NCBI GenBank assembly: GCA_938009235.1
Contig: CALLIK010000004.1
Coordinates: 124,001-188,000, forward strand
Direction: 5' to 3'
Length of the DNA stretch: 64,000 nt
Source: an uncultured Caulobacterales bacterium
GTDB taxonomy: Bacteria > Pseudomonadota > Alphaproteobacteria > Caulobacterales > Maricaulaceae
Shown piece after piece: positions 19,205 to 28,779 of the stretch (position 1 is its first letter; every line of letters begins with the position of its first letter). Position numbers and translations under genes: made by a program. Under the pieces are notes generated by a model. That model saw nothing but the letters and a program-made list of their open reading frames with translations. It had not been told where the DNA came from and made no database searches.

Positions 19205-19331
19205 GTTAAGGGTGTAATCAGCGGTTTGGAACGCAGCAAGGCAGGCGACGGCGCAGATGTTGGGTTGTCCACGGGTTATGTCGTTTGGTCTGTGGTTTTG
19301 CGGAACTGATTGAATATTACGTCCTCTTTTT

Positions 19332-19408
19332 CCGTCATCACAAGACCTGTTCTTGTGATCCACAAGTAGGTTACCGATGGATTGCAAGGACGAGCCTTGC
19401 AATGACGG
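19332..19408. repeat. REP/BIME-like composite palindrome
   Basis: Two palindromes face each other: CCGTCAT-CACAAG...CTTGTG-ATCCA (19332-19362) and TGGAT-TGCAAGG...CCTTGCA-ATGACGG (about 19378-19408). The outer bases CCGTCAT and ATGACGG, and ATCCA and TGGAT, are inverted copies, while the inner stems differ in sequence but keep their shape. This is the usual form of intergenic palindromic units in proteobacteria. Confidence 0.65.
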
Positions 19409-19504
19409 ACAGGAGGGGGATTTGTGAATGATCCGCGTTTATGTTTGAAATCCTCTCAAGGCTTTCAGTCTCTTACGGATTTTTTAAGAGAATAATCCTC
19501 GCCT

Positions 19505-19833
19505 TCAAAAGCTGTGGCATTCTAAGGGCGTTCTTTCGAGCTTAGGACAGGGTAGCGCTCTCTATCTGGTTCGGGAGACGGTGGGGCTGAGCATTCGGTG
19601 GTGAGACATCGGACTGTGCCGGGCCATGATGTGGTGAGCGTTGACCGCCTGATCTTAAACCGGTTCGTCAGAAAACCATTTTGGTTTTCGAATGAGCGTC
19701 GGCAGGTCAGACTGCGGGACCCCCAACCGTTGCATCTACAACCGCTGCCGCAGGATTATTATCTGCGTAAAACAAAACACTTCTACTTCGGTACCCGTCG
19801 CGGGTACTGATCCTGCGGGCAGTCCTAATTTAT
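19505..19833 (+). ncRNA. Candidate structured RNA, copy A
   Basis: This stretch is homologous, in inverted orientation, to 52360-52707. A 51-base block (19613-19663) differs at one position from the complement of 52535-52585. Stems kept in both copies are GACCGCC (19643-19649) with GGCAGGTC (19701-19708), and CTGCGG (19712-19717) with CCGCAG (19748-19753). A third hairpin, GTACCCG-TCG-CGGGTAC (19791-19807), is replaced in copy B by a differently paired but equally good stem. A peripheral hairpin here (GAAAACCA-TTT-TGGTTTTC) is not kept in B. Indels not in threes argue against coding. The shared upstream block (TCAAAAGCTGTG, then CATTCTAAG) could be a promoter. The strand is chosen because a T-tailed hairpin follows on this strand at 19996-20024. 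I do not recognise the family; 6S, RNase P and tmRNA signatures were not convincing. Confidence 0.5.
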
Positions 19834-19995
19834 AGAGACTTCGCATGTTGGCCGTCGCCCCAAACAACGGGAGAGCGGCTGTGAGCCTATTCTCTTGCGC
19901 ATCTGACTCATAAACTCTTACTGTTAAAGAGGGGGTCTGCGTGATAAACGACTTGCACAAATGCGAATCCCGCATTAGGTAGCGCTCCAACTGAC

Positions 19996-20024
19996 GCGGC
20001 CCCTCAACTGGCGGTCGCTTTTTT
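19996..20024 (+). terminator. Intrinsic terminator upstream of rpmF
   Basis: GCGGCC (19996-20001) pairs with GGTCGC (20013-20018, one G-T pair), followed directly by six T. It points rightwards and ends 34 bases before rpmF, so it would end a transcript coming from the 19.5-20.0 kb region. No coding gene there explains it. Confidence 0.55.
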
Positions 20025-20038
20025 GATGAGCGCTCATC
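20025..20038. promoter_or_regulatory. Perfect 14-bp palindrome before rpmF
   Basis: GATGAGCGCTCATC is a perfect dyad lying 10 bases before the GGAGG ribosome site of rpmF. It could be a protein-binding site or a small leader hairpin. No regulator is implied by the sequence. Confidence 0.35.
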
Positions 20039-20057
20039 GATTTTATTGGAGGCTACC

Positions 20058-20237
20058 ATGGCTGTTCCTAAGAGTAAGATTTCAAATTCCCGCCGCGGCA
20101 TGCGCCGTTCGCACGACTCCCTAACGGCTGTGAACTATGTCGAAGATAAAGACAGTGGTGAACTTCGCCGTCAGCATCACATCGACCTGAAAACAGGCAT
20201 GTATAAAGGCCGTCAGGTCTTCACACCTAAAGACTAA
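20058..20237 (+). CDS. rpmF: 50S ribosomal protein L32
   Basis: The 59-residue product starts [20 protein letters not shown], the typical alphaproteobacterial L32 N-terminus. There is no zinc cysteine set, which is normal for this group. The ATG at 20058 has GGAGG six bases upstream (20048-20052). A TTG four codons earlier is in frame but is not needed. It is followed after 34 bases by eno on the same strand. Confidence 0.98.
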   Translation: MAVPKSKISNSRRGMRRSHDSLTAVNYVEDKDSGELRRQHHIDLKTGMYKGRQVFTPKD

Positions 20238-20262
20238 GTCTTTTACACTACATTACTATTAG

Positions 20263-21555
<1,293 letters not shown>

Positions 21556-21615
21556 AGTCGCGGTTTTTTCAGCCGTGTTAAGCTGATACTAACCCTAATT
21601 GATGAATAGGAAGGC

Positions 21616-21939
21616 GTGGTGCGTCTTCCTTATATCAATCCCCAACGTTTAGAGTTACGTCGACGTGTGCCTGCTCTTGGCTTGATGGCACTCTACGCCT
21701 ATTTGGCCTTTCATGCCTTTTCTGGCTCGCAAGGCCTTTTGTCGTGGATTAGCTATTCTGACGAAGCGAAGGTGTTGGAGGCTCGTTTAGAGGTGCAACA
21801 AGCGCATCATGCCAAGCTAAAGTCCCGTGTTAAGGCTCTGTCTAGCGGTAGTTTGGATTTGGATGCGTTAGAAATTGCGGCTCGCCGCGATTTGTTTGTT
21901 TCGGGTCCGAATGAAATCACGATTTGGCTTGACCATTAG
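21616..21939 (+). CDS. ftsB: Cell division protein FtsB / septum formation initiator (DivIC family)
   Basis: The 107-residue product has a short cytoplasmic N-terminus, one membrane helix (about 20-40), then a coiled coil (SDEAKVLEARLEVQQAHHAKLKSRV) and a small C-terminal segment ending ARRDLFVSGPNEITIWL. This is the FtsB layout; FtsB links FtsL and FtsQ in the divisome. The start is GTG at 21616, with a second GTG next to it; AGGAAGG lies just upstream. Its position between eno and pdhA supports the call. Confidence 0.88.
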   Translation: MVRLPYINPQRLELRRRVPALGLMALYAYLAFHAFSGSQGLLSWISYSDEAKVLEARLEVQQAHHAKLKSRVKALSSGSLDLDALEIAARRDLFVSGPNEITIWLDH

Positions 21940-22008
21940 CCCCTGAATATACCAAAAGACGTTCGCGCATCCGCATATTTATTTCACATACGAAATAAGG
22001 GCCTCTAC

Positions 22009-23028
22009 ATGGCGAAGACAACTGCTAAAACATCATCTTCTAAAAAGGTGACCCCCAAGACGAATAAGGAAGAACTGCTCGAGTATTATCGCAGCATGCT
22101 CCTGATCCGCAGGTTCGAAGAAAAAGCAGGTCAGCTTTATGGCATGGGCCAGATCGCTGGTTTCTGTCATCTTTACATTGGTCAAGAAGCCGTTGTCACA
22201 GGCTGCCGTGCCGCGATGCAAGAGGGTGATCAGATGATCACTGGCTATCGCGATCACGCACATATGCTCGCATGTGGCATGGAAAGCCGCGGCATCATGG
22301 CCGAGCTAACTGGACGCGCTGGCGGATTGTCACGCGGTAAGGGCGGGTCGATGCACATGTTCTCGACTGAAAAACATTTCTACGGCGGTCACGGCATCGT
22401 TGGCGCACAAGTCTCGCTGGGCGCAGGCCTCGGCTTTGCAAATAAATATCTCGACAATGGCTCCGTTAGCCTCGCATTCTTCGGTGATGGCGCGTCGAAC
22501 CAAGGGCAAGTCTATGAGACCTTCAACATGGCGAAACTTTGGGATTTACCTGTCGTATTCGTGATTGAGAATAACCAATACGCGATGGGTACATCAGTTG
22601 AGCGCTCCTCGGCTGAGACTGAACTCTATAAGCGCGGTAGCAGCTTTGAAATCGAAGGTATTCAAGTTGACGGCATGAACGTCCTCGAAGTCCGCGACGC
22701 AGCGGCTAAGGCGATCAAACATGCACGTGACGGCAAAGGCCCGATGATCTTGGAGATGAAGACCTATCGTTATCGGGGTCATTCAATGTCTGACCCTGCG
22801 AAATACCGTTCCCGCGACGAAGTCACGAAGACACGGTCCGAACGCGATCCAATTGACGCTGTGCGTGCCCAATTGTTCGACAAAGGCTGGGCTGACGAAG
22901 CGAGCCTGAAACAGATGGATAAAGAGATCAAAGAAATCGTCAAAGACGCCGCTGATTTCTCCCTAGAAAGTCCTGAACCTCATCCCGATGAGCTTTGGAC
23001 TGACGTTCTTCTTCCAGTGGAGGGGTAA
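22009..23028 (+). CDS. pdhA: Pyruvate dehydrogenase E1 component, alpha subunit
   Basis: This is the alpha half of the heterotetrameric E1 that decarboxylates pyruvate with thiamine diphosphate. The 339-residue product has the cofactor motif [17 protein letters not shown]...NN and the loop [20 protein letters not shown]. The N-terminus is lysine/threonine-rich, as usual. It is followed after five bases by pdhB, so the two subunits are made in balance. It is the first gene of the pyruvate dehydrogenase set. Confidence 0.97.
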   Translation: MAKTTAKTSSSKKVTPKTNKEELLEYYRSMLLIRRFEEKAGQLYGMGQIAGFCHLYIGQEAVVTGCRAAMQEGDQMITGYRDHAHMLACGMESRGIMAELTGRAGGLSRGKGGSMHMFSTEKHFYGGHGIVGAQVSLGAGLGFANKYLDNGSVSLAFFGDGASNQGQVYETFNMAKLWDLPVVFVIENNQYAMGTSVERSSAETELYKRGSSFEIEGIQVDGMNVLEVRDAAAKAIKHARDGKGPMILEMKTYRYRGHSMSDPAKYRSRDEVTKTRSERDPIDAVRAQLFDKGWADEASLKQMDKEIKEIVKDAADFSLESPEPHPDELWTDVLLPVEG

Positions 23029-23033
23029 GACTC

Positions 23034-24401
23034 ATGGCTATTGATATTCAAATGCCTGCGCTCTCTCCAACGATGGAAGAGGGCACATTGTCCAAATGGC
23101 TCGTTAAAGAAGGCGACACAGTTGTCTCTGGAGACATCCTTGCGGAAATCGAAACAGACAAAGCCACGATGGAAGTTGAATCCATTGACGAAGGCGTTGT
23201 CGGTAAAATCTTGATTGCGGCTGGGACTGATGGCGTAAAAGTTGGCGCTGTTATCTTGCAACTCCTTGAAGATGGAGAGAGCGCGAGCGACCTTGGCAAA
23301 CCTGCCGCCGCTGCACCTACTGCTGCCGCACCTGAAACTAAAGCTGCTGCTGCTGAAATCTCCGCTCCTTCTACGGCGACTGTTATGAATGACCCTAGTA
23401 TCCCAACCAATATAAAAATGGTTGAAACAACTGTTCGCGATGCTCTTCGCGATGCAATGGCCGAAGAAATGCGCCGCGACGAGACTGTTTTCGTCATGGG
23501 CGAAGAAGTCGCTGAATATCAAGGTGCCTATAAGGTCACACGCGAACTCCTACAGGAATTTGGCGAACGCCGCGTGATTGATACGCCGATCACAGAGCAT
23601 GGCTTTGCGGGTATAGGCTGTGGCGCTGCGATGGGCGGCTTGCGGCCGATTGTCGAATTCATGACATGGAACTTTGCGATGCAAGCCATTGATCACATTA
23701 TTAACTCTGCCGCGAAGACGCTCTATATGTCTGGCGGCCAGATGCGCTGTCCTATCGTATTCCGCGGCCCGAACGGCGCGGCCTCGCGTGTTGGCGCGCA
23801 ACATAGCCATGATTACGGCAGTTGGTACGCGAACGTCCCGGGCTTGAAAGTCGTTGCGCCTTATGACGCGGCAGACGCGAAAGGCTTGTTGAAAGCCGCT
23901 ATTCGTGATCCAAACCCTGTTGTCTTCCTCGAACATGAACTCATGTATGGCGAAACATTTGACGTGCCTGATATGGATGATTTTATCATTCCAATCGGTA
24001 AAGCCAAAGTGCGCCGCGAAGGCACAGACATTACGCTTGTCTCTCATTCTCGCATGGTTGGACGTTGCCTCGAAGCGGCTGAAATTCTCGCCGCAGAAGG
24101 CATCAGCGCCGAAGTGATTGATCTACGGACACTTCGTCCGCTCGACACAGATACAGTGATCGAGTCGGTCAAGAAAACAAACCGCATCGTGTGCGCGGAA
24201 GAAGGCTGGGGACAGTCTGGCGTCGGCGCAGAAGTCGCAGCTCGTGTTGTCGCAGAAGCGTTCGATTACCTCGACGCCCCGCCAGAACGCGTTTTCCAAG
24301 CCGATGTGCCATTGCCATATGCTGCGAATCTAGAAGCCTTGAGCTTGCCGGGTACAAAGGATGTGATCGCGGCGGCTAAGCGGGCGTTGCATGTCGACTA
24401 A
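23034..24401 (+). CDS. pdhB: Pyruvate dehydrogenase E1 component, beta subunit with N-terminal lipoyl domain
   Basis: The 455-residue product is a fusion typical of alphaproteobacteria: an N-terminal lipoyl domain (1-78, lipoyl lysine K43 in ETDKATMEV), an alanine/proline linker (about 85-115), then the E1 beta domain. The E1 beta part shows [39 protein letters not shown] and the C-terminal transketolase-like domain ([24 protein letters not shown] in form). The lipoyl arm lets E1 carry its own acyl carrier. Its last 11 bases overlap the start of the unrecognised gene that follows. Confidence 0.97.
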   Translation: MAIDIQMPALSPTMEEGTLSKWLVKEGDTVVSGDILAEIETDKATMEVESIDEGVVGKILIAAGTDGVKVGAVILQLLEDGESASDLGKPAAAAPTAAAPETKAAAAEISAPSTATVMNDPSIPTNIKMVETTVRDALRDAMAEEMRRDETVFVMGEEVAEYQGAYKVTRELLQEFGERRVIDTPITEHGFAGIGCGAAMGGLRPIVEFMTWNFAMQAIDHIINSAAKTLYMSGGQMRCPIVFRGPNGAASRVGAQHSHDYGSWYANVPGLKVVAPYDAADAKGLLKAAIRDPNPVVFLEHELMYGETFDVPDMDDFIIPIGKAKVRREGTDITLVSHSRMVGRCLEAAEILAAEGISAEVIDLRTLRPLDTDTVIESVKKTNRIVCAEEGWGQSGVGAEVAARVVAEAFDYLDAPPERVFQADVPLPYAANLEALSLPGTKDVIAAAKRALHVD

Positions 24402-24834
24402 TCCTCTTCATCACACAAATGTTGAGAAGGAAATTTATGAAATTTCTTCGATGGCTTCTACTGATGATGGTTTCAAAATTTGCTTCAAATTTGGTCCTTA
24501 CCAAACCTCTGAGAACGCGAATTCTGAAAAGTTAGTAGAATTTGCGGAGGTTATATTTCAAGGACCAGTTAGAGTGGATTATTATTCTGACGAGGGATTT
24601 AACCAGTCATTCAATGACGCAGAACATTTTGAAAAAGTAGACGAAGGTATTCCTGGTCTAATTGTTGCTGATGGTTCTACTTATTTGAATGAGTATAAAA
24701 ACAAAGAAGAATGGGCCGCCATTTGTCATGAAGACGGCTTTAGACATTTCATAGTTTGGTCTTATGGGAGTGGCGTAATTCACGTTCTTTCTGATATCGA
24801 TCCATTAGTAAAAAAGGTCAGCAATGCCCATTGA
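24391..24834 (+). CDS. Unrecognised acidic protein encoded between pdhB and pdhC
   Basis: The 147-residue product is acidic, soluble and has no signal or membrane segment. Visible features are [20 protein letters not shown], a possible beta-rich core ([19 protein letters not shown]) and a C-terminal [20 protein letters not shown] do not recognise the family; it loosely recalls small immunity-like or stress proteins, but that is weak. The ATG lies inside the end of pdhB (GCATGTCGACTAA) and the stop lies inside the start of pdhC (ATGCCCATTGA), so it overlaps both and should be co-translated. It is visibly richer in A/T than the pdh genes on either side, which suggests acquisition. An internal ATG at 24451 is possible but has no ribosome site. 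Confidence 0.7.
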   Translation: MSTNPLHHTNVEKEIYEISSMASTDDGFKICFKFGPYQTSENANSEKLVEFAEVIFQGPVRVDYYSDEGFNQSFNDAEHFEKVDEGIPGLIVADGSTYLNEYKNKEEWAAICHEDGFRHFIVWSYGSGVIHVLSDIDPLVKKVSNAH

Positions 24835-26128
24835 AATCCTCATGCCCGCTTTGTCTCCTACGATGGAGGAAGGCACACTTTCTAAATGGCTCGTAAAAGA
24901 GGGCGATACAGTCTCCTCTGGCGATCTGTTGGCTGAAATCGAGACCGACAAAGCGACGATGGAAATCGAAGCTGTCGAAGAAGGTACAATCGCGAAGATA
25001 CTCGTTTCGGGCGGAACAGATGGCGTGAAGGTCAATGCACCTATCGCGATCTTGCTCGAAGACGACGAAGACGCGAGCGTATTGGATGGCTATACGGCTG
25101 GAGGCTCTGCGCCTGCACCGCAAGCGGCTAGCCCGAGTGTCGAGGCTCCAAAACCTGCGCCTGCGCCGCAAGCCGCACCTCAAGCTACATCTGGTGATCG
25201 AATTAAAGCCTCACCTCTCGCGAAACGTCTTGCAAAAGAAGCTGGCATTGATCTGGCCTCTGTCACGGGATCAGGTCCTGATGGCCGCATCGTGAAAGCT
25301 GATATAGTAGGCTTTACGCCGAGCGCTGCTGCTGCACCTGCAGCTCGAACAGCTGCACCTGCGCCTACGTCCCAAACAACCGAAGTCGGCGCTGTGCGCT
25401 CTGGCGGTGCGGATTACCTCGCGAAATTGGGTGTCGCAGCTGGCACTTATGATCTCGAGCCACTGGACGGGATGCGCAAAGTTATCGCGAAGCGTTTGTC
25501 TGCCTCAAACAACAATGTCCCAGATTTCCCACTCATCGTGGATTGCGAAATCGACGCATTGCTTGGCATGCGCAAAGAATTGAACGCTCAAGCACCAGAA
25601 GGCGTCAAAGTGTCCGTCAATGATATGATCATCCGCGCTGCGGCTCTCGCGTTGAAAGCTGTACCTGCTGCGAATGCGAGCTTCACGCCTGACGGGATTG
25701 CCTATCACAAAAACGCCGACGTTGCTGTGGCGGTTGCCATAGACGGCGGCTTGATCACGCCAATCGTGCGTCATGCTGAAAACAAAGGTCTGTCAACAAT
25801 CTCTGTTGAGATGAAAGACTTGGCCGCACGTGCGCGTGATAAGAAATTGAAGCCGCAAGAATATCAGGGCGGTACGTTCAGTATCTCTAATCTTGGCATG
25901 ATGGGCATCAAGTCTTTTGGCTCGATTGTGAATGAGCCGCATGGCATGATCTTGTCCATCGGCGCAGGCGCGCCGACACCTGTTGTTAAAGATGGTGAAT
26001 TGGCGATTGCAACGGTTATGACGGTGACATTGACCTGCGATCACCGCGTGGTTGACGGTGCATTGGGTGCAGAATGGCTTGGCGTATTTAAGCGTTATGT
26101 CCAATCCCCAATCACAATGATGCTCTAG
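24824..26128 (+). CDS. pdhC: Dihydrolipoamide acetyltransferase (E2) of pyruvate dehydrogenase
   Basis: E2 moves the acetyl group from its lipoyl arm to CoA and forms the core of the complex. The 434-residue product has one lipoyl domain (1-78, K43 in ETDKATMEI) and an alanine/proline linker. The E1/E3-binding domain is at about 127-160 ([19 protein letters not shown]). The catalytic domain has H407 and D411 in CDHRVVDG. The lipoyl domain is nearly identical to that of PdhB at both protein and DNA level, consistent with duplication or gene conversion. The ATG lies within the last codons of the preceding small gene. Confidence 0.97.
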   Translation: MPIEILMPALSPTMEEGTLSKWLVKEGDTVSSGDLLAEIETDKATMEIEAVEEGTIAKILVSGGTDGVKVNAPIAILLEDDEDASVLDGYTAGGSAPAPQAASPSVEAPKPAPAPQAAPQATSGDRIKASPLAKRLAKEAGIDLASVTGSGPDGRIVKADIVGFTPSAAAAPAARTAAPAPTSQTTEVGAVRSGGADYLAKLGVAAGTYDLEPLDGMRKVIAKRLSASNNNVPDFPLIVDCEIDALLGMRKELNAQAPEGVKVSVNDMIIRAAALALKAVPAANASFTPDGIAYHKNADVAVAVAIDGGLITPIVRHAENKGLSTISVEMKDLAARARDKKLKPQEYQGGTFSISNLGMMGIKSFGSIVNEPHGMILSIGAGAPTPVVKDGELAIATVMTVTLTCDHRVVDGALGAEWLGVFKRYVQSPITMML

Positions 26129-26136
26129 CTAATACT

Positions 26137-26160
26137 CAAAGCGGTAGTTTTACTGCTTTG
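26137..26160. terminator. Hairpin after pdhC
   Basis: CAAAGCGGTA (26137-26146) pairs fully with TACTGCTTTG (26151-26160, one G-T pair) around the loop GTTT. No T tract follows on the + strand. It may act as an attenuator or a 3'-end stabiliser within the pdh unit rather than a full terminator. Confidence 0.45.
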
Positions 26161-26237
26161 AAACTCACCTGACAGGCGAGGGTGATTGGCTTGCAGGGCC
26201 GTTTTATGGTAAACAAATCTTGAATAAGGAGTTTGTC

Positions 26238-27272
26238 ATGTTAGCCAAAGCCATTTTAACGGGCGGTGTTTTATCTCTACTGTCGGGTTCGATCGTGTAT
26301 TTCGGCACAGAAGGTGCGGATGCAACGGACCGTAGCGCTCTAAATGAGACCCGCGTTGAATCTTCCGTAGGGGTATCTGGCCTAGAATCATCTAACACAG
26401 AATCTACTGACATAGAGGTGTCTGAATTGGCGGGTGCAGCGGAAACTGAGATGTTGTCTGAGGTTGTGACTCCGCCAAATGCTGAGATTAAACTCGAGGA
26501 TTCCACTAAAGCGCCGCCTAAAACACGTTGGTTAAATCAATACCTTAAATCGACAAAATCTAAGAATAATGATGCCGAAGAAAATGATGTTGTTAGTGGC
26601 GCTGTCGCTACCGGTACTATTGTTACTGAGGCAGGTGTTGTTGACGTTAAAGCCGTTGTTGAGCCCGTCGATGCGGCTGCGTCATTAGATGTCAACGTTT
26701 TAGATATTGACGAGAGCGAAACAGGCGAAATCGTGTCCGAACTTAACGATGATGCGCCAACTGCGATTCTGGAAACAGATGAGGTCAATATTGAAATCGA
26801 AGAAAGTTTTGATGTCAAAATGCTTCGTGACATCATGAAATCGCACAAGGGTGCGAAAACTGAAATCCGTGTCATCAAATTGGATGATACGTCAGCACCA
26901 AAATCAACAGTAATGAATATCATGCGGGAGCCAATTGATTACGCAGCAGTCCTGATCGAAGCTAAGAAACTTCAAGTTATCGATATGCGAGATCAAGCGG
27001 TTCTAGAGATCGTCGACTACGCCATTGATAATCGCGATATTGGCAATGCAGCCGATATTGTCCAAGAGCTTTCGAGCCCAGAGCTACGCGATACAGCGCG
27101 TGCGCGCATCGGCAAAGGTTTGGCGACACAGGGTGATATGGAGGCGGCGTTTGCTGTCTTGGACGAAATCGAAATTGATGAGCTCTCAGCTCCGATTCGT
27201 CTCGAAATTATTGCGGCCCTTATGGCGACACGCGCAGAACGTGCGGGTACGTCACACGGTCTACGCCGTTAA
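26238..27272 (+). CDS. Unrecognised membrane-anchored acidic protein between pdhC and lpd
   Basis: The 344-residue product starts with a single hydrophobic segment (LAKAILTGGVLSLLSGSIVYFG), either an uncleaved anchor or a signal. Residues ~20-190 are acidic and of low complexity (many E, D, S, T, V). The C-terminal ~130 residues are helical and look like short alpha-alpha repeats (MRDQAVLEIVDYAIDNRD, ADIVQELSSPELRDTARARI, AFAVLDEIEID), perhaps TPR- or HEAT-like. I do not recognise a family. I chose the ATG at 26238 because AAGGAG (26225-26230) precedes it by seven bases. Its place among the pdh genes may be chance; nothing in it suggests a role in pyruvate oxidation. Confidence 0.7.
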   Translation: MLAKAILTGGVLSLLSGSIVYFGTEGADATDRSALNETRVESSVGVSGLESSNTESTDIEVSELAGAAETEMLSEVVTPPNAEIKLEDSTKAPPKTRWLNQYLKSTKSKNNDAEENDVVSGAVATGTIVTEAGVVDVKAVVEPVDAAASLDVNVLDIDESETGEIVSELNDDAPTAILETDEVNIEIEESFDVKMLRDIMKSHKGAKTEIRVIKLDDTSAPKSTVMNIMREPIDYAAVLIEAKKLQVIDMRDQAVLEIVDYAIDNRDIGNAADIVQELSSPELRDTARARIGKGLATQGDMEAAFAVLDEIEIDELSAPIRLEIIAALMATRAERAGTSHGLRR

Positions 27273-27368
27273 ACTAAGTGCTAATTTGGGCCAGACTATC
27301 GAGATTAGCAGTTTAATACATTTGCGTTTTACGGCATAAGCGCTTCGCATTCAGCGGGAGACTATTTT

Positions 27369-28763
27369 ATGTCCGAAACATCCTTCGACGTCATCGTTAT
27401 TGGTTCTGGCCCAGGCGGCTATGTGACAGCTATTCGGGCGTCACAGCTCGGCTTTAAAGTCGCGATTGTTGAGAAAGCAGACCTTGGCGGTGTGTGCCTC
27501 AACTGGGGCTGTATTCCAACAAAGGCACTGCTGCGATCCGCTGAAATTTATCACAATATGCAGCATGCTGACGCCTATGGCCTTAGCGCTGAGCCTAGCT
27601 TTGATCTGGCGAAAATTGTCAAACGCTCGCGGACAATCGCAGGGCAATTGTCAGGCGGTATCAAGCATTTGATGAAGAAGAACAAAATCTCCGTTATCTC
27701 CGGCTTTGCAACTCTCACAGCAGGTAAGCCTGCGCCGACAGTTCATGTCGATGGTACAGCCTTTAAGGCGAAACACGTTATTCTCGCCTCTGGCGCACGT
27801 GCTCGAACGATTCCGCAAGCTGGGTTAGAACCTGACGGAAAATATATCTGGACCGCGCGCGAAGCGATGACGCCTGATACAATTCCAGAGAAGTTACTCG
27901 TGATTGGCTCTGGGGCTATTGGCATGGAGTTCGCCTCGTTCTTCTCCGCCTTCGGCGCAGCGACGACAGTCGTTGAAATGGTTGATCGTATCCTTCCTGC
28001 GGAAGACGAAGAAATATCGGCTTTGGCGCGCAAATCATTCGAAAAGCGGGGCTTGACGATCAAAACAAATACACAAGTTAAATCCGTCAAGCCTGGCGCT
28101 AAGGGCGTTACAGCGATCTTATCTACGGACGGTAAAGACGAAACGCTTGAGTTCGATCGTGTTATTCTTGCAATTGGTATTGTCGGTAACACGGAAAATA
28201 TGGGCCTTGAAAAGCTGGGTGTGAAAGTTGACCGCACCCACGTCGAAGTAGATGAGTTTTCACGCACTGGCATCCCAGGGTTATATGCGATTGGTGATGT
28301 GACAACGCCGCCGTGGTTGGCGCATAAAGCGTCACATGAAGGCATTATCTGTATTGAAAAAATTGCGGGCCAAAGCCCACATCCGCTAGATGCTAATTCT
28401 ATTCCGGGGTGTACCTATTGCCATCCACAGATCGCCTCTGTCGGTCACACCGAAGCGCAAGCCAAAGCGGCAGGTCATGAAGTTAAAGTCGGACGTTTCC
28501 CATATGTGGGTAACGGCAAGGCCATTGCACTGGGCGAGCCAGAGGGCCTGATCAAGACTATATTTGATGCTAAGACGGGCGAACTCCTCGGCGCGCACAT
28601 GATTGGTGCTGAGGTGACTGAGCTGATCCAAGGTTACACGATTGCGCGTACATTGGAGACAACTGAGCAAGAGTTGATGGAAACGGTTTTCCCGCATCCA
28701 ACGTTATCAGAAATGATGCACGAGGCCGTCTTAGATGCCTATGATCGTACAATACATTTTTAG
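27369..28763 (+). CDS. lpd: Dihydrolipoyl dehydrogenase (E3)
   Basis: E3 re-oxidises the lipoyl arms of the complex and passes electrons to NAD. The 464-residue flavoprotein has the FAD-binding GSGPGGYVTAIRASQLG near the start and the redox-active disulphide C43-x4-C48 (GGVCLNWGCIPTKAL). The NAD-binding GSGAIGMEFASFF follows, with a second FAD motif (LYAIGDVT) and the C-terminal base motif HPTLSEMMHEA. GGGAG lies eight bases before the ATG. It is convergent with the acyltransferase gene, 16 bases away. Confidence 0.96.
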   Translation: MSETSFDVIVIGSGPGGYVTAIRASQLGFKVAIVEKADLGGVCLNWGCIPTKALLRSAEIYHNMQHADAYGLSAEPSFDLAKIVKRSRTIAGQLSGGIKHLMKKNKISVISGFATLTAGKPAPTVHVDGTAFKAKHVILASGARARTIPQAGLEPDGKYIWTAREAMTPDTIPEKLLVIGSGAIGMEFASFFSAFGAATTVVEMVDRILPAEDEEISALARKSFEKRGLTIKTNTQVKSVKPGAKGVTAILSTDGKDETLEFDRVILAIGIVGNTENMGLEKLGVKVDRTHVEVDEFSRTGIPGLYAIGDVTTPPWLAHKASHEGIICIEKIAGQSPHPLDANSIPGCTYCHPQIASVGHTEAQAKAAGHEVKVGRFPYVGNGKAIALGEPEGLIKTIFDAKTGELLGAHMIGAEVTELIQGYTIARTLETTEQELMETVFPHPTLSEMMHEAVLDAYDRTIHF

Positions 28764-28779
28764 GGCAAAGGCCTGCGGC

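Noticed and set aside
19566..19585. tRNA-like T-arm (CTGGTTCGGGAGA)
   Set aside because: Only a three-base stem flanks the loop, and no acceptor stem, anticodon arm or D-arm can be built around it.
19505..19833. 6S RNA, RNase P RNA or tmRNA as the identity of the repeated element
   Set aside because: A block resembling the 6S core (GGTGAGC, later CTTAAAC) is present, but the element is too long and its paired ends do not give the 6S rod with a central bubble. The RNase P core (GAGGAAAGTC, ACAGAA) and tmRNA features (tag frame ending ALAA, GGTTCGAATCC arm) are absent.
19736..20101. 121-codon minus-strand frame opposite copy A and the start of rpmF
   Set aside because: It covers the candidate RNA, the terminator and the rpmF start, has no ribosome site and no recognisable domain; it looks like chance.
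21578..21592. CtrA-like site (TTAA-N7-CTAA) between eno and ftsB
   Set aside because: One of eight core bases is wrong and such sites arise often in A/T-rich spacers; not strong enough without expression data.
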